From: Allomuricauda sp.
GTDB lineage: Bacteria > Bacteroidota > Bacteroidia > Flavobacteriales > Flavobacteriaceae
NCBI RefSeq assembly: GCF_028280385.1
Contig: NZ_JANQLX010000001.1
Span: forward strand, 62,001 to 126,000
Length of the DNA stretch: 64,000 nt
Direction of reading: 5' to 3'
The translations under genes and the position numbers were made by a program. Shown here one piece after another: positions 9,834 through 19,376 of this stretch. Under the pieces are notes generated by a model. The model searched no databases, had not been told where the DNA came from, and was given only the letters and a program-made list of their open reading frames with translations. The stretch's first letter is position 1, and each line of letters starts with the position of its first letter.

Positions 9834-11000
9834 ATGAAGAACACAGAAAAACTCATAATAAAATATCTGACCAACTCTATTTCAAAAGAGGAATGGGACG
9901 AGCTGAACAAGTGGTTTGAGAATGCCGCGGATACCAAAAATTTCGCTGAGTACATAAAAGTAAACTACGCAATTGACGATATAATGAGTGAGTTCAACAC
10001 GGAAAAGACCAAGCAAACCATTTTGGAGAAAATAAAGAAGGACAAACGCAATATTGTGACCTTAAGAATTATCAGGGCCATAAAGTATGCGGCCATTCTT
10101 CTTCTTTTGATAGGAGTTGGCTACACCTATCAACAAGGATATTTTACCAAAGGGTTTGATGAATCCAAGGTAATCGATGCTCCCAATGAAGATACCATTG
10201 TGCTGGAACACGAAGATGGAAACCTGGAGATCATCTCAGAGGGCGAAGTTGTCGACTTGGTGAACTCAAAAGGAAAAGTCATAGGAAAGCAACAGGGCAA
10301 TAGATTGATTTATAAAGATCAAGAAGAAGCTGAAGAAACTGCTACAGAGGAGTTGGTCTACAATCAATTGACCGTCCCCTACGGGAAAAGATTTGAATTG
10401 GAACTTTCCGATGGGACCATCGCACATCTCAATGCGGGTTCCTCCTTGAAATACCCCATTCGTTTTTTGAACGAGGGGAATAGGGAGGTTTTCTTGGTAG
10501 GTGAAGCTTATTTGGATGTCACCAAGGACACCAGTAGACCATTTTTGATTAGTACTTCAAACCAATTGGATATTCAGGTATTGGGCACGCAGTTCAACGT
10601 TTCCAATTATCCAGAGGATGCCACCACCGAGGTGGTATTGGTAGAAGGTTCAGTGGGACTTCAAGTGAATGAGGATGACAATATCACGGTTCTTGAGCCA
10701 GGTTTTAAGGGGAGTTTTGACAGAGAACATGGATTCATATCCACCACACCCGTGATCACCAACATTTATACCTCTTGGGTAAAGGGAGACCTGGTATTTA
10801 GGGGAATGAGTCTGGATAACATTTTAAAAAAATTGGAAAGGCACTATAACGTGGCCATCACCAACCACAATGCTGAATTTTCACAAAAGAAGTTCAACGC
10901 AAATTTTGGGAACGAACCCATAGAGGTAGTGCTGAACTATTTCAAGAACATTTACGGAATTGACTACTCCATTAACGATAACAAAATCATACTCAACTAA
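9834..11000 (+). CDS. FecR-type anti-sigma factor
   Basis: A 388-residue single-pass inner-membrane anti-sigma factor. The cytoplasmic N-terminal sigma-binding region covers residues 1-80. The membrane helix is at about 84-102 (IKYAAILLLLIGVGYTY). The periplasmic FecR domain includes 'LTVPYGKRFELELSDGT', GEAYLDV and VLGTQFNV, followed by a C-terminal DUF4974 domain. The ATG at 9834 is chosen over 9777 because it starts at the usual 'KNTEKLIIKYLTNSIS' sequence. The expected partners are the sigma factor at 8510-9088 and the STN domain of the SusC encoded 173 bp downstream. Confidence 0.92.
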   Translation: MKNTEKLIIKYLTNSISKEEWDELNKWFENAADTKNFAEYIKVNYAIDDIMSEFNTEKTKQTILEKIKKDKRNIVTLRIIRAIKYAAILLLLIGVGYTYQQGYFTKGFDESKVIDAPNEDTIVLEHEDGNLEIISEGEVVDLVNSKGKVIGKQQGNRLIYKDQEEAEETATEELVYNQLTVPYGKRFELELSDGTIAHLNAGSSLKYPIRFLNEGNREVFLVGEAYLDVTKDTSRPFLISTSNQLDIQVLGTQFNVSNYPEDATTEVVLVEGSVGLQVNEDDNITVLEPGFKGSFDREHGFISTTPVITNIYTSWVKGDLVFRGMSLDNILKKLERHYNVAITNHNAEFSQKKFNANFGNEPIEVVLNYFKNIYGIDYSINDNKIILN

Positions 11001-11091
11001 CTTAATTAAACCAAACCGCCAATGAAGTAAACTAACTAATTCAAAACTATTGGACTTATAGAAAAGTCTATTGTTCGCCTTACAAAAAGAA

Positions 11092-11123
11092 AAATCGGAA
11101 AATGCGCTAACACTTCCCGATTT
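11092..11123 (+). promoter_or_regulatory. Hairpin between anti-sigma and SusC genes
   Basis: A 7-bp inverted repeat, AAATCGG at 11092-11098 and CCGATTT at 11117-11123, separated by 18 nt, lies about 50 bp before the SusC start. It has no T-tract. The second locus has a similar, stronger hairpin in the same place (59727-59762), which is why it is listed. It may be an attenuator or mRNA-processing element; the function is inferred. Confidence 0.3.
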
Positions 11124-11173
11124 GGATAAGGTGATTAGACTAAAAGTTAACCACATTAATACACTATAAAATT

Positions 11174-14100
11174 ATGAAAAATCTTCTGAAACAATCGGAG
11201 GGCCATACTCCGTTGTTCAAATTTGATTTAAAAATGAGAATTAGCGTTCTTTTACTGTTGACCAGCATGTTTGCTTTGCATGCCAACGAAGGCTATTCTC
11301 AACGTACTAAGGTCACTTTGGATTTGGAGAACATCACCGTGGAGCGACTTATAGACGTGATTGAGGATAAGACGGAATTCAGGTTCCTATACCTTCTTGA
11401 GGATGTCAATTTAAAGCGGATCGTGTCCGTTAAGGCAAAACGTGCAAAAGTCAATTCCATTCTAGACCGTGTTTTTTCGAATACAGAAACAAAATATCAA
11501 ATTCACGACAGACAGATATCCCTAATAAAACGGGATGATCCAGAAATCAAGGCAAAGGCACCGCCTCAGATTTCCCTCCATGGAATGGTAACTGACGAAT
11601 ATGGAGATCCCTTACCCGGAGTGAATGTTATCATCAAAGGGACCAATGAAGGCGTTGTAGCCGATTTTGACGGGAAATTCCTTATTGAAGTGGAATCTGG
11701 GAAGACTTTGGTATTCTCCTATTTGGGGATGAAGGACAAGGAAGTGGTCATTGGCAATCAAGCTTACATTGAAGTCATCATGGAAGAAGATGTTGCCTCC
11801 TTGCAGGAAGTGGTAGTGGAGGGGTATCGGACCGTGGCCAAAGAGAAATCCGTTATTTCCAGTGTTCAGGTAACCTCCGAAGCTTTGGAGGCCAGACCAA
11901 ACGCGAGCTTTGTGCAATCCTTGTCCGGACAGATTGCCGGTTTGGACATTCAAACAGGTAGCGGACAGCCTGGGGCCAATTCCTTGGTACAGATCAGGGG
12001 TGTGAGCTCCATCAATGGTAATACGGAACCACTCTTTTTAATGGATGGGGTGCCGATCAACGAGGACAACTTTAGAAGTTTGAACCCCAACGATATTGAA
12101 TCCATTTCCGTTATCAAAGATGCTGCAGGATCTTCCATATTTGGAAGTAGGGGAGCCAACGGGGTTATCGTGATCAAAACCAAAAGAGGAGCAAAAAACT
12201 CTCCCCTAAAAATTACATATACAGGTTCACAGGCATTTTCCAAATTGCAAAACCACGACTATGATTTTTTAACAGCTCCGGAATATCTGCGTTTTGAGCG
12301 CGATGTCCTAAACAGGGGCAGGGGTGTGGGAATGACCGATGAGGAAATTGATGCCACTCCAACAACGGATTGGGAGAATTTGTTCTTTAGGACCGGTTCT
12401 ACACAAAACCATACCTTGACCTTTGCACAAGGAGGCGAAAACACTTCCAGTTTTACTTCCTTGGGGTATTTTAACCAAGAGGGTATTCTTAGGACTACTG
12501 GATTACAGCGATTTACCTTCAGAAATAACCTGAATGGCAGTTCTGCCAACGGTAAGTTCAATTACAATACAAGTTTTACCGCCAACTATTCCAAAAACAA
12601 CGAGCCTACAGGTGTTGGAACTTTTGGGGTAACTACAAACCTACTTTACGGGGTAAACGCATCCCTTCCATACATTTCACCTGATGAATATATAGATGGG
12701 GCCGATTTGGCAAACAGAGGATTTTCCCTGGCCATTACTCCCCTTTACCTTATAGACAGGTTGAACAATTATGAGTATCTCGAGGAAGAACTGAAGGTTA
12801 TTGCTGGATTTTCAGCCGATTATCAATTTACCAATGATCTAACGGCTACCATAAACATGGGAGTGGATTACGAGCACGTTACTTTTCAGGAAGTTGTACC
12901 ACCCAATGCCTACCGCGCCCTTGTATTTGCCCAGCCGGGAAACAACACTCCAGGTTTTCAAAGCCAAGATACCAACAGGGATGTTTCCTTTAACAACAAC
13001 CTGTCTTTGAACTACAACAAATCATTTGGCAGGCACACCGTGGATGCCACCATTTTCTCAGAGTACTTTAGGGCATTCCGAAGAGGATTTGGATTTTTTG
13101 CCAGGGGGTTGAACCCTAGGAATTTTGCCCCAGGGGATGATAGTGCCTTTATCAGCGACAATGCAGAAAACGACTTCTTCGTGGACGACGCCAATGCGTT
13201 TAGGGTTGATGCGGGCTTGTTCTCCTATTTTGGAAATGTGGATTATGATTATGATGGAAAGTACGGTCTTTCAGCTACCGTAAGACGAGACGCTTCCTAT
13301 AGATTTTCAGCAACCAATAGATGGGGTACATTTTATTCCATCGGAGCTCGTTGGAACATTTCCAATGAAACCTTTATGGAAGATTCTGTATTTGATGACC
13401 TTAAGCTTAGGGTTTCCTATGGTACAACGGGTAACCAAAGAATCAACGGGGGTACCTATTTCTCATCTCCTGATCTATCAGAATCTTTTTACGCCACTAG
13501 CAGTACAGGTTACGGAAATGCAAATTCCTTGTTTTTAAGTCAGATTGGAAACAATACCTTAAAATGGGAAGAAGTGACCCAAGCAAACATAGGCCTGGAC
13601 TTTCAAGTGTTCAACCGAAGGTTGAGGGGAAGTTTGGATGTATATCATAAAAAGACCGAAGATTTATTTCAGTTTACCCGGATTTCCGCGATCAACGGAA
13701 CCACAGGTATCGATTCCAATACAGGCGATTTGACCAACAGGGGAATAGACTGGACTTTCCATTATGACCTGGTCCGCAACAAGGATGTGACCTTTACGCT
13801 GAACTTCGTTGGGAACTACAATGAAAATGAACTCAGCAACCTTCCGTCCGAAACCGGTGAAATTCTTGGTATCGGAAGAAATGGGGGCCGGATTTTTGAA
13901 CAAAAGCTCGTGCGTTATGCAGGGGTGAACCCAGGTAATGGAAATCTGTTGTTTTTGGACATAGATGGCAATTTGACCGAAAATCCAAATCCAGATACAG
14001 ATGCCGTTTGGACAGGTAAAAATGCAACTCCAGATGCCACGGGAAGTTTTGGTTTCAATTTTAACTACAAAGGGATTTATTTGGATACCCAATGGAGTTA

Positions 14101-14512
14101 CGTTTTGGGGGTTGACAGACGCGATGTGATTTATTACGAGCTTATCAACAATGGGTTTGCCCTTACTAATTTCCAATTGTCCAGGGACATTCTCAACTAC
14201 TGGACACCAGACAACCGTATTACGGACATTCCTAGTATAACATCCTCCAATGCTACCATATTGCGGGATACAAGTGACCGTTTTCTTAGCAGTTCTGATT
14301 TTTTAAGGCTACGCTTTTTGAACGTCGGGTACATTTTCCCCAAACAGTTTCTCAAAGGCACGGGTTTGACTAACCTCAAGATCTTTGGCTCCGCCGAAAA
14401 CCTGGTGACCTTTTCTGAATGGCGCGGGTATGATGCCGAATCGCGTGTGACCGAGACAAGACAATATCCTACGCCAAGGATAATATCGCTGGGAATTGAA
14501 ATAGGACTATAA
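11174..14512 (+). CDS. susC: SusC-like TonB-dependent outer-membrane transporter with STN domain
   Basis: A 1112-residue outer-membrane TonB-dependent transporter. After a signal region ending near residue 45 (EGYSQ) there is an STN signalling domain (about 48-120), a carboxypeptidase-regulatory-like domain (about 135-205, GMVTDEYGDPLPGVNVIIKG), a TonB-box-like 'EVVVEGY' near 215, the plug (about 230-335, with 'IRGVSSING' and 'GSRGANGVIVIKTK'), then a long beta-barrel. The STN domain means it should signal to the anti-sigma factor just upstream. The SusD gene follows after 10 bp. Neighbouring peptidases suggest the ligand could be a peptide or glycopeptide, but this is only context. Confidence 0.95.
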   Translation: MKNLLKQSEGHTPLFKFDLKMRISVLLLLTSMFALHANEGYSQRTKVTLDLENITVERLIDVIEDKTEFRFLYLLEDVNLKRIVSVKAKRAKVNSILDRVFSNTETKYQIHDRQISLIKRDDPEIKAKAPPQISLHGMVTDEYGDPLPGVNVIIKGTNEGVVADFDGKFLIEVESGKTLVFSYLGMKDKEVVIGNQAYIEVIMEEDVASLQEVVVEGYRTVAKEKSVISSVQVTSEALEARPNASFVQSLSGQIAGLDIQTGSGQPGANSLVQIRGVSSINGNTEPLFLMDGVPINEDNFRSLNPNDIESISVIKDAAGSSIFGSRGANGVIVIKTKRGAKNSPLKITYTGSQAFSKLQNHDYDFLTAPEYLRFERDVLNRGRGVGMTDEEIDATPTTDWENLFFRTGSTQNHTLTFAQGGENTSSFTSLGYFNQEGILRTTGLQRFTFRNNLNGSSANGKFNYNTSFTANYSKNNEPTGVGTFGVTTNLLYGVNASLPYISPDEYIDGADLANRGFSLAITPLYLIDRLNNYEYLEEELKVIAGFSADYQFTNDLTATINMGVDYEHVTFQEVVPPNAYRALVFAQPGNNTPGFQSQDTNRDVSFNNNLSLNYNKSFGRHTVDATIFSEYFRAFRRGFGFFARGLNPRNFAPGDDSAFISDNAENDFFVDDANAFRVDAGLFSYFGNVDYDYDGKYGLSATVRRDASYRFSATNRWGTFYSIGARWNISNETFMEDSVFDDLKLRVSYGTTGNQRINGGTYFSSPDLSESFYATSSTGYGNANSLFLSQIGNNTLKWEEVTQANIGLDFQVFNRRLRGSLDVYHKKTEDLFQFTRISAINGTTGIDSNTGDLTNRGIDWTFHYDLVRNKDVTFTLNFVGNYNENELSNLPSETGEILGIGRNGGRIFEQKLVRYAGVNPGNGNLLFLDIDGNLTENPNPDTDAVWTGKNATPDATGSFGFNFNYKGIYLDTQWSYVLGVDRRDVIYYELINNGFALTNFQLSRDILNYWTPDNRITDIPSITSSNATILRDTSDRFLSSSDFLRLRFLNVGYIFPKQFLKGTGLTNLKIFGSAENLVTFSEWRGYDAESRVTETRQYPTPRIISLGIEIGL

Positions 14513-14522
14513 AAAGAAAATC

Positions 14523-16028
14523 ATGAAGAGAATAATAAAATATATATTTTGCCTGGCATTGTTCGCGGCATGCGAAGATGCCATAGATATAGACCAGGTC
14601 GGTCGAATTACTCCTGATGTAGCCTTTCAAAACTTACAAGACCTACAGGATGGTTTAATAGGAGTTTACACAAAATATGATCTAGTTCAGGATATTGCAC
14701 ATTCATCCACCTTTACCGATGAGCTTTCCGTTGGATTTATCAGCGGGGGACAAAGGGTGGGCGATTACCAATTTATCCTTGATGCCACCTCTTTGGCCGC
14801 CTTTACTTTTTGGCAGCGGGGTTACGAGGAAATCAATGAAGGGACCAGACTTATTCTGGCCGCTGAATCTGTTCCCTTGGAGGCAGGGGAGCAAAGTGCC
14901 TATGACAATATTCTGGGACAACTTTATGCGCTTAGGGCCTATTCCCATTTCAAACTGTTGTCGTACTACTCTACGGATTTGACCGATGACAGTGCTCTTG
15001 GAGTAATTGCAGTGGACTTTGTGCCCAGTATTGATGATACATTTCCCAGAAATACCAACGGGGAAGTCTTTGCCCTAATAGAAACCGATTTGGACAGGGC
15101 TGAGAGCCTTTTGGAAGATCAGGGCAACATTACCTTCGTTTCCAGGGATTTTGTGACTGCCCTTAGGGCCAGAATGGCCACATATCGAGGACAATATGGA
15201 ATGGCTGCCAACTATGCCCAACAGTTGTTGGACAGATATCCTATTGCCACTAGGGAGCAATACACCAATATGTTTTTGGACACGGACAACACTGAGGTCA
15301 TCTTCAAGTTGGAACGAACCAGGGGCGATGTATTTGACCGTGCCGGAAACGGAGTGTCCAATATGGCAAGCCAAAGTAGGGCAGGGGCCAAATTTGCCTT
15401 TACCAATGAAACCATTAATGGAGGACCGTTCTTTGAAATAGGGAGGTCCCTGTTCAATTTATTTGACGAGGCCGATGTTCGGTTCAATGTGAACGTGGGC
15501 CCAGAGTCGATAATTTCTCCAGATTATCAAAATGCCGAAGATTTTGAGAACGAGGATATCTTACTTGTCTACAAATACCCTGGATCGGAAACCCAACCTT
15601 TGATGAACGATATAAAAGTGTTCCGATCGGCCGAAATGCTGTTGATTTTGGCAGAGGCCGCCGCAGATAATGGAAACTTCAACGGTGCTACCAATTCCAC
15701 AGCAGCCCATATCAAGCAGTTGCGCGATGCAAGATTTGGAAGTGATCAACCCTTGCCTTCGTACGCAAATGAAACGGAGGCCTTTGCCGCCATTTTGGAT
15801 GAACGCAGAGTGGAACTGGCTTTTGAAGGACATAGATTTCATGATTTAAAGCGATTGGGCACCCGTGCCAACCAAGGTGTATTACGTGACCCTTTGGATT
15901 GCAATGCCATTGGGGTAAATGGAGCGTGTTCCCTGCCTGCTTCAGACCACAGGTTCACCCTGCCAATTCCACAGGCAGAGTTGATTGCCAACCCCAACTT
16001 ACGTGAACAACAAAACCCTGGCTATTAA
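14523..16028 (+). CDS. susD: SusD/RagB-like surface lipoprotein
   Basis: A 501-residue SusD-family lipoprotein that caps the SusC channel and binds ligand outside the cell. It has a signal peptide with lipobox and lipidated Cys17 (FAACEDA). The TPR-like helices of the family are visible around 'ALRAYSHFKLLSYYS', and the C-terminal SusD signature 'DERRVELAFEGHRFHDLKRL' is followed by 'FTLPIPQAELIANPNL'. The start lies 10 bp after the SusC stop. A small lipoprotein gene follows after 16 bp. All family regions are intact. Confidence 0.95.
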   Translation: MKRIIKYIFCLALFAACEDAIDIDQVGRITPDVAFQNLQDLQDGLIGVYTKYDLVQDIAHSSTFTDELSVGFISGGQRVGDYQFILDATSLAAFTFWQRGYEEINEGTRLILAAESVPLEAGEQSAYDNILGQLYALRAYSHFKLLSYYSTDLTDDSALGVIAVDFVPSIDDTFPRNTNGEVFALIETDLDRAESLLEDQGNITFVSRDFVTALRARMATYRGQYGMAANYAQQLLDRYPIATREQYTNMFLDTDNTEVIFKLERTRGDVFDRAGNGVSNMASQSRAGAKFAFTNETINGGPFFEIGRSLFNLFDEADVRFNVNVGPESIISPDYQNAEDFENEDILLVYKYPGSETQPLMNDIKVFRSAEMLLILAEAAADNGNFNGATNSTAAHIKQLRDARFGSDQPLPSYANETEAFAAILDERRVELAFEGHRFHDLKRLGTRANQGVLRDPLDCNAIGVNGACSLPASDHRFTLPIPQAELIANPNLREQQNPGY

Positions 16029-16044
16029 CCTTAAAAATTGTGTC

Positions 16045-16845
16045 ATGAAAAAATATATAATCAGTTTTATAGCGGCCTGCACCTTACTGGTGTCCTGCGA
16101 GCAGGATAGATTGATATTCGATCAGAACCAAACCTTTGTCAAGTTTGAGCAATCCAACGTGGACCTGCCCATTATCATCGACGGCACTGGCTCTATCGAG
16201 GTCACTGTCAATGTGAGTAGCATCAGCAACTCGGAGCGATCTATAGATCTTGAAATAATTCAAGAAGAGACCACCGCGGAGGCAGCATCCTATACCGTTG
16301 GGTCACTTGTAGTACCGGCAAATTCATATAGCGGCACCCTTACTATTGATGGGGTTGACAATAATGTGACCACAGAACCAAAAACCTTGGTGGTGGGCGT
16401 GCCCAACAATGCGGATTTTGCCAGCGATAGAAATTTGACCATCAGCATATTTCAAGTATGCCCAGTGGATGAAGCCCTCTTTACCGGTATGTACTTGATC
16501 GAGGAAATTGTGGCAGTGCCTTTTGGCCCCGGATTGCAATCAGGTGATGTGGTGGAGATTACGGCAAATGGATTAACCAGGACATTCAACAGTATCAATT
16601 TTCCAAATTTTTGCAGCGTCCCGATTCCATTTTCGTTTAATCTGGTTTGTAACGAATTTGTGGTACCGCTTCAGGATACAAACTGTCATTGTGGGGATGG
16701 AACCAACTATTGGGGCCCAAGCACCATAGGAAATACCACCTATGACATTACGGACGACTCGGTATTTGAGGTGAACTTCACAAATGATGTACAATCCAAT
16801 TGCGCATCGCCCACACAGACCACCTATAGGTTTACGAAACAATAG
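16045..16845 (+). CDS. Surface lipoprotein of the SusCD operon, function unknown
   Basis: A 266-residue lipoprotein with Cys18 in the lipobox (LLVSCEQD). The start at 16045 places the signal peptide first; the frame is open to 15985. Residues 25-150 look like the beta-sandwich modules of SusCD-linked lipoproteins (DUF1735/DUF4843/Calx-beta-like, with 'FVKFEQSNVDLPI' and an ordered run of short strands). The rest holds several cysteines (CSVPIPFSF, CNEF, CHCGDG) that may form disulfides. It lies 16 bp after susD, and the operon ends in a terminator at 16956. It probably assists ligand binding on the cell surface, an inference from position. Confidence 0.75.
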   Translation: MKKYIISFIAACTLLVSCEQDRLIFDQNQTFVKFEQSNVDLPIIIDGTGSIEVTVNVSSISNSERSIDLEIIQEETTAEAASYTVGSLVVPANSYSGTLTIDGVDNNVTTEPKTLVVGVPNNADFASDRNLTISIFQVCPVDEALFTGMYLIEEIVAVPFGPGLQSGDVVEITANGLTRTFNSINFPNFCSVPIPFSFNLVCNEFVVPLQDTNCHCGDGTNYWGPSTIGNTTYDITDDSVFEVNFTNDVQSNCASPTQTTYRFTKQ

Positions 16846-16955
16846 TAAAATAGGGAACATGTTTGAGCACTCTTTTTTGCTAACGAGCTATCTAGCGTTT
16901 TCAATTCTATTTAAGTTAAAACCAGTTAGTTAGATTTGAGTTAGTTGTTTGGGTT

Positions 16956-16982
16956 AAAGCGCAGGTTTTCTGCGCTTTTTCT
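16956..16982 (+). terminator. Rho-independent terminator after the SusCD operon
   Basis: An 8-bp stem (AAAGCGCA at 16956-16963 with its complement TGCGCTTT from 16971) with a short GGTTTTC loop and a T-tract. It lies about 110 bp after the lipoprotein stop and 60 bp before the peptidase start, separating the two transcription units. Confidence 0.8.
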
Positions 16983-17044
16983 CCGACTAAACAAAAGTGG
17001 CCATAATTATTCAAGGTATTTACGAACAGTATTGACAACTTAAA

Positions 17045-19312
17045 ATGGAAAAAAACCACATAAAGCGCCAAATCATTTTTGCTATACTGATGTTAATGGC
17101 AATGGCCCCCTTACACGGTCAGGATATTACCAATGAGGATTATAAGAGGGCGGTAGGTTATATGTACGCAAACTACAACAACAAAAAGGTGTACAATTTG
17201 AACCCCCAAATAAATTGGTACAAAGACCATTCAGGATTTTGGTATGTTGATTATGGAGAAGACGGTAACTTTTATAAATCGTTGCAGTTAAAGACAAACA
17301 AAATTGACTTGTTGTTTGATCATGAAAAAGTGGCAAAGGCTATTAAAAAGCTCTCCGGGGAGGAAGTGGATGCCCAAAAGTTGGAGCTTTATGGTATTGA
17401 CAAACACGAAAATGGAAAACTTTCCTTTAGCCATAAAGGAACATCCTATATTCTTGATGTAACGAGCTACTCGTTGAAGAAACAGGAAGAAAAGGAAGAG
17501 GAGGCGGACGAATTTGAATCCAAATCCCCAGACGGAAAATGGATTGCCTTTGCCAAAAACTATAATCTTTACATAAGGTCTACCACAACTGATCAGGAAT
17601 TTCAGCTGAGCACTGACGGAAGAAAAGACTATGAATATGGATCGTGGTACGGTTGGTATGATAAAATGGAGGGGGAAAATGGCGAACGCCCCAAACGTTT
17701 TGCAGTAAACTGGTCACCAGACTCCAAATGGATTGCCACAAACGTTGTGGATTTACAAGGTGCCGAAAAAATGTATCTATTGGATTATAGTATCGATTCG
17801 TTGTATCGGCCCAAACTACTTTCCTACTATAGGGGCTCTCCGGGAGATACAACCATGGTACACTTAAAACCGGTATTTTTTAATGTGGAGCATAAAAGAG
17901 AGGTGAAGACCAAGCTTCCAAAAGGCACCCATATCAATTCGGTCTCAGTGGAATGGTCTGCTGAACCCGGGGTTGCATTGGCATATTATCAGGAGCGTGG
18001 TTTTAAAAAGGCTTACCTAAAGCAAGTAAACCTTAATACCAATACGGAACGCACTTTGGTAAGCGAGAACAGCAATACCAATATTGATAATTTTGACTAC
18101 AGCTACCTCAAGAAACAACAAAAAATCGCATTTCTTTCCGAGAGAAGTGGATGGAGACAGCTGTACCTTCATGACCTATTGACCAATAAAACAGTCCCGC
18201 TTACCAATGGGAACTATTATATATCAGATGTAGAACATATTGATGAAACAAATGGGACCATTTACTTTTTGGCCAATGGAAAGGAAACTGGGAACAATCC
18301 CTATCACAACCAGTTATACAAGGTAAACTTTAAAGGGAAGGTCTCCGCATTGACACCAGAACTGGTGAACCATGACATTTCATTTTCAGATGACGGAAAG
18401 TATTTCGTGGATAGTTATTCCACAGTGAACACACCAACTGTAACAGTATTGAGAGGTTCCAAATCGGGCAAAATCATCAAACAGATCACGGCAGCCAACA
18501 TAACCCAAGCAGTAGCTGAAGGATGGCACGCGCCGGAAACTTTTGAATTGACTGCCAAAGATGGTAAAACCACCATTTATGGTGCCATTTGGAAACCGAC
18601 AAACTTTGACCCCTCCAAATCCTATCCCATCATTGACCATACCTATACAGGGCCTCATACACATATGTTCCCAGAAAGATTTTCCAGTGCGTTCCGAAAC
18701 CAGGCGTTGGCCGAGTTGGGTTTTATAGTAATGTCCGTGGATGGTTTGGGAACCTCCAAGAGGTCCAAGACGTTTCATGATCATTCCTACAAGAACATGG
18801 GCGACAATTTAAGGGATCATGTACTGGCCATTGAACATTTGGGGGCTAAATACCCATGGATTGATACAGATAAAGTTGGAATTTTTGGACATTCGGCCGG
18901 TGGATTTGATACAGGAAGGGCCATGTTGGCGTTCCCCGAAACGTACAAAGTTGGGGTGGCTAGCTCCGCTGATCACGATTTTAGGATGGAAAAGGCCTGG
19001 TGGCCGGAAATGTATCAAGGATGGCCAGTGGACTCCACCTATCATAAAGTGTCGAACATCACCAACGCCAAAAATTTAAAAGGCAAATTATTGTTGGTGC
19101 ATGGCGGGGTGGATGACAATGTAAATCCTTCTGCAACATTTAAACTTGCTGAGGCATTGATCAATGAGGACAAGGAGTTCGATCTCTTGATAATGCCAAG
19201 TCAAAGACATGGCTACAGCGGAAAACACAGCTACTATTTTATCAAAAAGCGATGGAATTATTTCATTGAACATTTGAAAGGGGAAACTCCAATTTGGGAT
19301 TTTGAATGGTAG
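17045..19312 (+). CDS. Dipeptidyl-peptidase IV-like S9 serine peptidase
   Basis: A 755-residue exported S9B-type peptidase. It has a signal peptide to about residue 26 and an N-terminal eight-bladed-type propeller region (about 60-490) with 'SPDGKWIAFAKN' and 'WSPDSKWIA' blades. The alpha/beta-hydrolase domain (about 500-745) carries the catalytic triad Ser617 (GHSAGG), Asp690 (HGGVDDNV) and His722 (QRHGYSG). It would remove N-terminal dipeptides from exported peptides. It follows the SusCD operon on the same strand after a terminator and precedes an M43 metalloprotease, so this is a proteolytic neighbourhood. Confidence 0.92.
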   Translation: MEKNHIKRQIIFAILMLMAMAPLHGQDITNEDYKRAVGYMYANYNNKKVYNLNPQINWYKDHSGFWYVDYGEDGNFYKSLQLKTNKIDLLFDHEKVAKAIKKLSGEEVDAQKLELYGIDKHENGKLSFSHKGTSYILDVTSYSLKKQEEKEEEADEFESKSPDGKWIAFAKNYNLYIRSTTTDQEFQLSTDGRKDYEYGSWYGWYDKMEGENGERPKRFAVNWSPDSKWIATNVVDLQGAEKMYLLDYSIDSLYRPKLLSYYRGSPGDTTMVHLKPVFFNVEHKREVKTKLPKGTHINSVSVEWSAEPGVALAYYQERGFKKAYLKQVNLNTNTERTLVSENSNTNIDNFDYSYLKKQQKIAFLSERSGWRQLYLHDLLTNKTVPLTNGNYYISDVEHIDETNGTIYFLANGKETGNNPYHNQLYKVNFKGKVSALTPELVNHDISFSDDGKYFVDSYSTVNTPTVTVLRGSKSGKIIKQITAANITQAVAEGWHAPETFELTAKDGKTTIYGAIWKPTNFDPSKSYPIIDHTYTGPHTHMFPERFSSAFRNQALAELGFIVMSVDGLGTSKRSKTFHDHSYKNMGDNLRDHVLAIEHLGAKYPWIDTDKVGIFGHSAGGFDTGRAMLAFPETYKVGVASSADHDFRMEKAWWPEMYQGWPVDSTYHKVSNITNAKNLKGKLLLVHGGVDDNVNPSATFKLAEALINEDKEFDLLIMPSQRHGYSGKHSYYFIKKRWNYFIEHLKGETPIWDFEW

Positions 19313-19376
19313 CTATGCCTAATGATCGTGCGCATTGCACTTCCTATTGGGGCGAAGTAGAATAAAATTTGAAGCT